The position numbers were made by a program, and so were the translations under genes. The notes beneath the pieces were generated by a model, which worked only from the letters and a program-made list of their open reading frames with translations, was not told the DNA's origin and ran no database searches. Positions 1 to 4,373 of a stretch of DNA of 5,103 nt are shown one piece after another (position 1 is the first letter of the stretch; every line of letters starts with the position of its first letter). The DNA comes from Methanoregulaceae archaeon (lineage in GTDB: Archaea; Halobacteriota; Methanomicrobia; Methanomicrobiales; Methanospirillaceae). The stretch is from contig DUGU01000207.1 of assembly GCA_013331215.1 (NCBI GenBank), forward strand, positions 1 through 5,103, read 5' to 3'.

Positions 1-1108
1 GCCCGTTCGGCCCCTCGACGAACGAAGCATTGTAGTCCTTCATCCACTTTACCGCCCCGGTCGTCCGGTCGAGCGCGATGACGTTCGCCTTGAGGTCCTG
101 GGAGAAGATCGTGTCGCCGAGGATGATCGGGTTGCTCGTCCCACCGCCGAAGGTGCCAATCCCGGTGATGTTGTAGGCCCAGGTCAGGTTGAGCGAGGCC
201 ACGTTCGCGGCGTTGATCGGCGAGTCGGTGCTGGCCCGGGAGTTGTTGTAGTCCCTGTTCGGGAAGGGCCAGTCTGCGGCGTACTGGCTCGCCTCGGGCG
301 CTGCGCCTGCTCCGGGGACCGTCGTCGGGGTCGGGGTCACGTTCGCGCCGCCGCCGCCCTCACCGGGTGTCGGCGTCGCGGTCACGTTGCCCGTTACCGT
401 CGGGGTCGGCGTCGGGGTTACGTTCGCGCCACCGCCGCCCTCTCCGGCCGTCGGTGTCGGGGTCACGGTGCCTGTTGCTGTCGAGGTTGGGGCCGTGCCC
501 TGGCCGAAGAAGGGCCAGGTCGGGATGTCGCCGGTCCGCTCGAAGGTCATGTAGTCGAGGTTCTGCGCGTCCTTTTCGAACTCGAGCTTGATGTAGTGGT
601 TCCCGACCGGGAGTGCAACATCAGCCGACACGTCCTCGTAGGAGTCGAACGAGCCCGTGTTCTTCACCGCGACCTTCGCCTCGAGGATGCCGTCGACCCA
701 GACCCAGATCTGTCGGTCGTCCCAGGGGCTCGACGCATGGAACGTGGCGCGGTACATGCCGTTTTCTGGAATGTGGACCGAGTAGATCAGCCACTCCGAA
801 CTCTTGACGAACGCGACCACGTGGCCGCTGCCGCCGTTCTCGATGTCGACGTCATCCTGGCGGTACGCGCCGCCCTGGTTCCCGGGTGTCCGGTCGAACC
901 AGGCGATGCCCTGGCCGCCTGTACCATAGTTCTCGGCCTCGATCCTGTCGGAGATCGCCGAGGGCGTCCCCGAGAATGGATGGAATTGGTGTTCAGAAGA
1001 GGTTGCGTTCCCGCTGGAGGGACTCGTTCCCGTGGGTATTGCCGCCACGGCCAATGCCACCATCGCCATGCATACAATGGCGATGAGGGCGATCACCGTT
1101 CGATTCAT
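1..1108 (-). CDS. Secreted CBM6-like / PQQ-type beta-propeller protein (5' part; runs off left edge)
   Basis: The frame is open from an ATG at 1108 to the window edge, giving 369 residues with no stop. Residues 1-23 (MNRTVIALIAIVCMAMVALA...) form a Sec-type signal peptide: one Arg, then a long hydrophobic stretch. Residues about 54-192 resemble carbohydrate-binding module family 6: 'IEAENY', 'TPGNQGGAYR', 'VDIE', 'SSEWLIYSV', 'NTGSFDSYEDV' and a closing 'LPVGNHYIKLEF'. Residues about 203-270 are a Thr/Pro/Gly linker with two copies of 'GEGGGGANVTPTPT'. From residue 279 ('DWPFPNRDYNNSRAS', then 'ANVIALDRTTGAVKW') the sequence looks like the first blades of a PQQ/quinoprotein-type propeller. 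A full propeller needs several hundred more residues, presumably beyond position 1. The protein probably acts outside the cell, binding a glycan through the CBM. Whether the propeller binds PQQ or is only structural cannot be told. The TATA-like box 17-31 bp upstream supports this start and suggests a leaderless or nearly leaderless mRNA. Domain calls are from motif memory. Confidence 0.88.
   Translation of the reverse strand, partial: MNRTVIALIAIVCMAMVALAVAAIPTGTSPSSGNATSSEHQFHPFSGTPSAISDRIEAENYGTGGQGIAWFDRTPGNQGGAYRQDDVDIENGGSGHVVAFVKSSEWLIYSVHIPENGMYRATFHASSPWDDRQIWVWVDGILEAKVAVKNTGSFDSYEDVSADVALPVGNHYIKLEFEKDAQNLDYMTFERTGDIPTWPFFGQGTAPTSTATGTVTPTPTAGEGGGGANVTPTPTPTVTGNVTATPTPGEGGGGANVTPTPTTVPGAGAAPEASQYAADWPFPNRDYNNSRASTDSPINAANVASLNLTWAYNITGIGTFGGGTSNPIILGDTIFSQDLKANVIALDRTTGAVKWMKDYNASFVEGPNG
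333..473 (-). repeat. Tandem linker repeat, 60-nt units at 81-nt period
   Basis: Two imperfect direct copies (333-392 and 414-473) lie in the linker of the CBM/propeller protein. Each encodes a Gly-rich core (GEGGGGANV) followed by Thr-Pro pairs. They differ mainly at third codon positions and a few substitutions, so the unit was duplicated and kept in frame. The role is most likely a flexible, extended, possibly glycosylated spacer between the two domains; this is inference. Confidence 0.75.
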
Positions 1109-1124
1109 GGGCCACCGTAACGTC

Positions 1125-1139
1125 AATATATTATATTAA
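1125..1139 (-). promoter_or_regulatory. TATA-like box of the CBM/propeller gene
   Basis: On the minus strand this is TTAATATAATATATT, the most A/T-rich stretch of the window, preceded by an A7 tract (1142-1148 on the plus strand as T7). Its centre is about 24 bp upstream of the ATG at 1108. Archaeal TBP sites usually lie about 25 bp before the transcription start, so the RNA would begin at or within a few bases of the ATG. A GGTGG at 1112-1116 sits only 3 nt before the ATG, too close for a normal Shine-Dalgarno, which also fits leaderless initiation. Confidence 0.65.
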
Positions 1140-1153
1140 CATTTTTTTAGAAT

Positions 1154-1164
1154 TGCTCCGAGCA
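1154..1164. promoter_or_regulatory. Short inverted repeat upstream of TATA-like box
   Basis: TGCTC-C-GAGCA is a perfect 5-bp inverted repeat with a 1-nt centre. It lies about 15 bp upstream of the TATA-like box of the CBM/propeller gene, where archaeal activators often bind. It is short enough to arise by chance in this GC-rich DNA, so a regulatory role is only a possibility. Confidence 0.2.
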
Positions 1165-1190
1165 TTACATTCGGACTTATAGGGTTCGAT

Positions 1191-1219
1191 GCACTTCCGT
1201 GCGGACGTTTCGGCGTCCG
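1191..1219. other. Two adjacent small hairpins in the intergenic region
   Basis: GCAC-TTCC-GTGC (1191-1202) is followed by CGGACG-TTTCGG-CGTCCG (1202-1219), giving 4-bp and 6-bp stems side by side. They lie downstream of the lipoprotein gene and upstream of the promoter of the next gene. They may fold in the 3' end of the lipoprotein transcript. No long T-run follows them on the minus strand, so they are not a clear intrinsic terminator. Confidence 0.3.
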
Positions 1220-1263
1220 GAGGGATTGGAGCTGTCCGCGGCCCGACCATATTGGTACCGCGG

Positions 1264-1268
1264 AAAAA
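1264..1268 (-). terminator. Oligo-T candidate terminator of the lipoprotein gene
   Basis: A T5 run on the minus strand begins 5 nt after the lipoprotein stop codon (1276-1274). It is followed by a CCGCGG...CCGCGG inverted repeat (1258-1263 and 1236-1241). Archaeal RNA polymerase can terminate at T-runs without a preceding hairpin. Five Ts is a weak signal, so this is tentative. Confidence 0.35.
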
Positions 1269-1273
1269 TTGGA

Positions 1274-2206
1274 TCAGTATCCCGAAGAGCCGCCGGACAA
1301 GCTCGAGGTCGTCGTGGTCGCGATCGTCGTGCTGGTAGTCGTCGCGCCTGTCGTCGTCCCTCCGGTGGTCGATACCTGGGTCGTCGACGACCCTGAAGCA
1401 GTGACCGTGACGCTGTCGGTCACGATAGGTATGACCGGGGTATGATCGTTATTCGCGAGCTGGACGGAGAAAGTGTGCTGTCCGGCGGTGACGTTCGTGA
1501 ACGTATAGGTCGTTCCCGAGACGTGGGCCCAGACGGCGCCCGCGTTCGGTGGTATCGCCGGCTGACCCGGAGTGCTCGGCAGGGGGCTCACGTCCATGTA
1601 GAAGTGAAGGTGCCCCTGGCCCGCGACACTGGCCTGTCCCTGCTTATCGACGACCGTGAAGTTGCTGACCATCGCAGTCACCGTCACGTTTCCAGCCGAT
1701 ACCGTTGCACCGTTCTGCGGCGATACGATCATCACCGAGGGTGCTGCCGCCGGTCCGGAGACGATGACCGTGATGCTGGCGGTCGTGATGGGCGAGACTG
1801 GAGTATGGTCGTTGTTCGCGAGTTGGACCGCGAAGGTGTGCGTCCCGGGCGTCACATTCGTGAACGTGTAGGTCGTGCCGGAGGCGTGGGCCCACGCCGC
1901 GTTCGGATCGGTTGGGATCGCAGGCCTGGACGGGTCGCTCGGCAGGGGGTTCACGTCCATGTAGAAATGCACGTGTCCCTGGCCCGCGACACTGGCCTGT
2001 CCCTGCTTGTCCACGATGCTGAAGTTCGTCACCCGAACGGTGACCGTCACGTTTCCGGCGGGAACGGCCTCTCCGTTCTGGGGAGAACTGATCGCAATCG
2101 TGGGGGTCCCGGCGGTCGACGGGGTCGTCGTACACCCGGACAGGAGCACGCCCGCCGTCATGACAACGAGCATGACCACGGCACCTGCGCGAAGGAAGTC
2201 TGCCAT
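1274..2206 (-). CDS. Lipoprotein with two tandem histidine-bearing beta-sandwich-like domains
   Basis: This is a complete gene of 310 residues from the ATG at 2206. Residues 1-25 are a lipoprotein signal peptide: Arg6, a hydrophobic stretch to 'GVLLSGC', with lipid-carrying Cys25. Two domains follow at about 36-149 and 157-270, in register at 121 residues. Both contain 'SPQNG', 'AGNVTVT', 'VDKQGQASVAGQGH', 'HFYMDV', 'GTTYTFTNVT' and 'LANNDHTPV'. Residues 271-310 are almost all Ser, Thr and Gly and end in GGSSGY. Each domain keeps HxHFYMD, 'WAH', an 'HTF' histidine and 'NNDH', which could form a metal site. The layout recalls DUF4399/DUF6130-type proteins (GHxH...LxNNDH), but that is a memory-based match; the function is unknown. 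An in-frame TTG at 2221 would add five residues. I prefer ATG 2206 because the TATA-like box at 2230-2239 places the transcript start near 2209, past the TTG. There is no Shine-Dalgarno, so the mRNA is probably leaderless. The protein would be anchored outside the cytoplasmic membrane. Confidence 0.85.
   Translation of the reverse strand: MADFLRAGAVVMLVVMTAGVLLSGCTTTPSTAGTPTIAISSPQNGEAVPAGNVTVTVRVTNFSIVDKQGQASVAGQGHVHFYMDVNPLPSDPSRPAIPTDPNAAWAHASGTTYTFTNVTPGTHTFAVQLANNDHTPVSPITTASITVIVSGPAAAPSVMIVSPQNGATVSAGNVTVTAMVSNFTVVDKQGQASVAGQGHLHFYMDVSPLPSTPGQPAIPPNAGAVWAHVSGTTYTFTNVTAGQHTFSVQLANNDHTPVIPIVTDSVTVTASGSSTTQVSTTGGTTTGATTTSTTIATTTTSSLSGGSSGY
1397..2101 (-). repeat. Intragenic domain duplication in the lipoprotein gene (period 363 nt)
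   Basis: The stretches 1760-2101 and 1397-1738 encode domains 1 and 2 and align without gaps at an offset of 363 nt (121 codons). A 32-nt block is identical in both copies (1614-1645 and 1977-2008). The longest protein-level identity is DKQGQASVAGQGH. The uneven spread of identity, with one block fixed at DNA level and flanks diverged, fits an in-frame duplication with strong constraint or later gene conversion. Confidence 0.85.
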
Positions 2207-2229
2207 GGTCGGAGATAACAACGATTGGG

Positions 2230-2239
2230 TTTATTAAGG
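2230..2239 (-). promoter_or_regulatory. TATA-like box of the lipoprotein gene
   Basis: The minus strand reads CCTTAATAAA, with its centre about 28 bp upstream of the ATG at 2206. The predicted RNA start (about 2209) gives an almost leaderless transcript and argues against the TTG at 2221 as the start codon. The motif is nearly symmetric (TTTATTAAGG on the plus strand), so rightward transcription cannot be excluded, though no gene lies there. Confidence 0.55.
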
Positions 2240-2249
2240 TTTCCGATAC

Positions 2250-2268
2250 CCCATTGCGGTACAATGGG
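2250..2268. promoter_or_regulatory. Operator-like inverted repeat CCCATTG-N5-CAATGGG
   Basis: A perfect 7-bp inverted repeat with a 5-nt spacer sits 11 bp upstream of the lipoprotein TATA-like box. Two half-sites with centres 12 bp apart, roughly one helical turn, are the usual layout for a dimeric regulator. The position just upstream of the TATA/BRE zone is typical of archaeal activators. Neither the regulator nor a second copy of the site is visible in the window. It could also fold as a hairpin if transcribed. Confidence 0.4.
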
Positions 2269-2482
2269 TCTCGCCTGTTTGACAAAATGGAAGATAATTC
2301 GGGACACTGGACCTCCGATCCCGACCTGACCCTCCATGCCGACTTTCCGCTCCGTACCGTTCCGCAAGCAAAGACGCCCGGTGTTGTCGCAGGAGATCAT
2401 GCGGGTTATGTCTCGCCGGAGGGCTCCGGCTCACTCCACGCCCTCAAGCCGCAGATTCCCCGTCCGTATTCCGACGGCCCTG

Positions 2483-2487
2483 AAAAA
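2483..2487 (-). terminator. Oligo-T candidate terminator of the histidine kinase gene
   Basis: A T5 run on the minus strand (context CTATTTTTCAG) lies about 120 nt after the kinase stop codon. It is the only run of that length in this gap on that strand. In archaea short T-runs can end transcription, but five Ts is marginal. Confidence 0.25.
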
Positions 2488-2562
2488 TAGACTGGGAGGG
2501 ATTTCGACTCGTGCGAGGCTTCGTCCTCCGGCGCCGGACCGATCGCCGGAAGGATTCCCCGG

Positions 2563-2578
2563 GGGGTGGAGCCACCCC
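2563..2578 (-). other. GC-rich hairpin just downstream of the kinase gene
   Basis: GGGGTGG-AG-CCACCCC gives a 6-7 bp stem with a minimal loop, 26 nt after the kinase stop codon. It would form a stable hairpin in the 3' untranslated RNA and may protect the end or help terminate transcription. No T-run follows directly, so I do not call it an intrinsic terminator. Confidence 0.4.
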
Positions 2579-2603
2579 GCCTGTCGTCGATTGCCACAAC
2601 GGT

Positions 2604-3767
2604 TCAGGCGGCCGGGAGGGTGAAGATGAAGGTCGAGCCCTCCCCTGGGGTCGATTCGACCCACACCTTCCCGCCGTGGCGTTCGACGATCTTCAGGACC
2701 ACTGCCAGCCCGATCCCTGTCCCCTCGTACTCGTCGTGGGTATGGAGCCGGCGGAACATCTCGAAGATCAGGTCGTGGTACTCGGGCTCGATGCCGATCC
2801 CGTTGTCCTGCACCGCGAACTGGACCATCGGCCCGACACGCCGCGCCGCGATCCGGATCGCGGGCGGACGATCGGGGTGCCGGTACTTGATCGCGTTTCC
2901 GATCAGGTTCATAAAGACCTGTTCCAGCTGCGCCGCGTCGGCCCTCACCATGGGCAGGTCGCCGGCCTCAAGGGTCGCGCCGGCTTCCCGCAGCGACGTC
3001 TCCATCGCGCGCTCCACGTCGGCCACGACGGCCGTCGAGTTCGTCGGCTCGAGGGGCTTCGCCGTCGTCTCGACCCGCGAGACCCGGAGCAGATCCTCGA
3101 TCAGCCGCTGCATCCGGTTCCCGCCCTCGACGATGAACGCGATGTACTCGTCCGCGTCCGAATCGAGCCGGCCCCGGTACCGGCGCTCGAGGAGCTGCGA
3201 GAAGCTGACGAGGCTGCGGAGCGGCTCCTGCAGGTCGTGGCTCGCCATGTACGCAAAGCGCTGCAGCTCTTCGTTCGACCGCCGGAGGGCCGCCTCGGCC
3301 TTCTTCCGCTCGTCGATATCGAAGAGGAAGCCCGCGAGCATGACCACGCGCCCGGCCGCGTTCCGTTTCGCCGAGGTGCTGATCGCCAGGACCCAGCGCC
3401 ACCCGCCGTCGAGGGACCGGACCCTGAACTCCACCTCGTTCCGCTCGGTCTCGGCCTCGACGAACGTCATAAAGGAGCCGAGGACCCCCTGGAGGTCGTC
3501 GGGATGCATCCGCGCCTGGGCCTCCGCCATAATCTCGAACAGCGAGGGCATCTCCGGGGTCGCGAACCCGAGTATCTCGGCACCGCGCCGGCTGATCGTC
3601 CCCTCCATCCGCTCGAGGGCGATCTGGTAGAACCCGGCGCCGGTGGCCTCGATCACGTCTCCCAGCTGCTCACGGCTCCCGCGAAGGTCGTCGGCATACC
3701 GGGCCAGCTCCCGTTCGGCCTGCGTGCACCCGGTGACGTCCTGCCAGAGGACGAGGGCGCCGGCCAA
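2604..3767 (-). CDS. PAS-containing soluble histidine kinase, catalytic part
   Basis: The frame encodes a sensor histidine kinase that would autophosphorylate on His and pass the phosphate to a response regulator. Numbering from the TTG at 3767 (387 aa): a short coiled segment at about 15-35; a PAS domain at 36-158, with a PAC-type end 'EVEFRVRSLDGGWRWVL...GFLFDIDERKKAE'; HisKA at about 168-235, with H-box 'MASHDLQEPLRS' (His177); and HATPase_c at about 270-386, with N-box 'NLIGNAIKY' (N287, N291), G1 'DNGIGIE' (D321), F-box 'IFEMFRRL' and G2 'GTGIGLA'. All catalytic boxes are intact. There is no signal peptide or membrane segment, so it is cytoplasmic. The TTG is unlikely to be the native start. 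The frame stays open back to a TGA at 3848-3846, and the residues before the TTG (VTVADGRTLRILVTASPIREDG...) are the end of a further PAS domain whose beginning is in another frame (see the entry at 3670-4077). No partner regulator is present in the window. Confidence 0.85.
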   Translation of the reverse strand: MAGALVLWQDVTGCTQAERELARYADDLRGSREQLGDVIEATGAGFYQIALERMEGTISRRGAEILGFATPEMPSLFEIMAEAQARMHPDDLQGVLGSFMTFVEAETERNEVEFRVRSLDGGWRWVLAISTSAKRNAAGRVVMLAGFLFDIDERKKAEAALRRSNEELQRFAYMASHDLQEPLRSLVSFSQLLERRYRGRLDSDADEYIAFIVEGGNRMQRLIEDLLRVSRVETTAKPLEPTNSTAVVADVERAMETSLREAGATLEAGDLPMVRADAAQLEQVFMNLIGNAIKYRHPDRPPAIRIAARRVGPMVQFAVQDNGIGIEPEYHDLIFEMFRRLHTHDEYEGTGIGLAVVLKIVERHGGKVWVESTPGEGSTFIFTLPAA

Positions 3768-4077
3768 CGCGCCGTCCTCCCGGATCGGGGAGGCCGTGAC
3801 GAGGATCCGGAGCGTCCGGCCGTCCGCGACAGTGACCGCGAGCGATCACCTCTTCGCCCGCCAGCGCCCGGCTGTCCGGCAGCTCGGCCGGCGTGAGGGG
3901 CGTGCCGTCAAGCCGGCGATGGGTGAAGATGCGGACGGCGTCGGCGGCGGAGCACCCCGCCAGCTCCCGGCCGGCGAAGACCCCGGCCAGGTCATTGACA
4001 GCCAGGATCGTGCCATCGGGACGGTAGAGGAACGCCGGCAACCGTATCGCTTCGATAGAGAGATGGGGAGATGGCAT
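3670..4077 (-). pseudogene. N-terminal PAS half of the histidine kinase, out of frame with the catalytic part
   Basis: From the ATG at 4077 the frame reads MPSPHLSIEAIRLPAFLYRP, then DGTILAVND and ...ELPDSRALAGEEVIA. This is the first half of a PAS domain of the kind found at the start of methanogen kinases. After about residue 79 (codon at 3843-3841) it becomes Arg/Pro/Gly-rich nonsense (HCRGRPDAPDPRHG...) and stops at 3670. The missing second half of the PAS domain (VTVADGRTLRILVTAS) is in the kinase frame from about 3839 on. The span 4077-2604 is 1474 nt, one more than a multiple of three, so removing a single base near 3840 would restore one 490-aa PAS-PAS-HisKA-HATPase protein. Start choice is by homology of the sequence after the ATG; no Shine-Dalgarno or clear TATA box precedes it. 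A real inactivating indel, a sequencing error, or recoding are all possible. Confidence 0.7.
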
Positions 4078-4226
4078 GAATCGGTCCGGGAGGGTGCTGC
4101 ATCGATCAGCTTGCCGGTCACGGGTGAAAATGCTTGGTGTATCCGCAACGATGCCGCTGCTGGCCGGTACCGCGGTAGAGGCGAGGCGGGTGCGAAGAAC
4201 TCCACGGTAACGGCACCCTCCCGCTG

Positions 4227-4373
4227 TCAGGCATCCGTTGCATCTCTTTTTGATAGCACGCATCGCAGAGCCGACCGGCCTCTCCGTTCCGCATCGCAGC
4301 ACATCCGGGGAATTGGACCGACCGGATCCAAGATCCGGGCCGGGAAGACCATGCTCACCGGCCCGGCTCGCAT
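4227..4373 (-). CDS. Possible small protein (48 aa) with ideal ribosome binding site
   Basis: An ATG at 4373 lies 7 nt after GGAGGTGA, an exact complement of the archaeal 16S 3' end. It starts 48 residues (MRAGPVSMVFPARILDPVGP...) with a Cys-Cys pair near residue 25 and a basic second half, ending at the TGA shared with the SnoaL-like frame. It is in the same frame as the tail of that ORF. If the SnoaL-like protein once ended near 4530, this would be a separate short gene about 150 nt downstream. I do not recognise the protein. It could instead be the 5' remnant of a decayed gene. Confidence 0.35.
   Translation of the reverse strand: MRAGPVSMVFPARILDPVGPIPRMCCDAERRGRSALRCVLSKRDATDA

Larger units (their letters stand above)
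2207..2603. other. Intergenic region, no convincing gene
   Basis: This 397-bp gap separates the kinase stop from the lipoprotein start. The short open frames on both strands show no recognisable motif, no Shine-Dalgarno and no conserved composition. It holds the lipoprotein promoter and its flanking inverted repeat, an oligo-T run at 2483-2487 (minus strand), and GC-rich palindromes at 2415-2430 (GCCGGAG-GG-CTCCGGC), 2527-2538 (TCCGGCGCCGGA) and 2563-2578. The rest (about 2270-2410) shows nothing I can name. Confidence 0.6.

Noticed and set aside
596..1120. Plus-strand 174-aa open frame opposite the CBM/propeller gene
   Set aside because: Antisense shadow; the minus strand gives a signal peptide and a CBM6-like domain in one unbroken frame.
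1172..1190. tRNA-like fragment (GGGTTCGAT resembling a T-arm)
   Set aside because: No matching acceptor, anticodon or D arms can be folded around it.
1442..2218. Plus-strand open frame (258 aa) opposite the lipoprotein gene
   Set aside because: It only reflects the repeated domains in antisense; the minus strand has a signal peptide, lipobox and conserved repeated motifs.
2158..2400. Minus-strand 80-aa open frame overlapping the lipoprotein start
   Set aside because: It overlaps the lipoprotein signal peptide in another frame and lacks any start signal or motif.
2254..2490. Plus-strand 78-aa open frame in the intergenic gap, 20 bp from the near-symmetric TATA-like box
   Set aside because: It begins with TTG inside the inverted repeat, has no Shine-Dalgarno and no recognisable sequence. 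Rightward transcription is possible but coding is not supported.
2511..3896. Long plus-strand open frame (461 aa) opposite the histidine kinase
   Set aside because: It mirrors the kinase gene, is rich in Arg, Asp, Pro and His with no motif, and the kinase boxes on the minus strand are unmistakable. Long antisense frames are common in GC-rich genes.
4244..4255. A-tract CTATCAAAAAGAG on the minus strand as a kinase promoter
   Set aside because: It is about 170 nt upstream of the likely kinase start and is a poor TATA match, so I do not call it.
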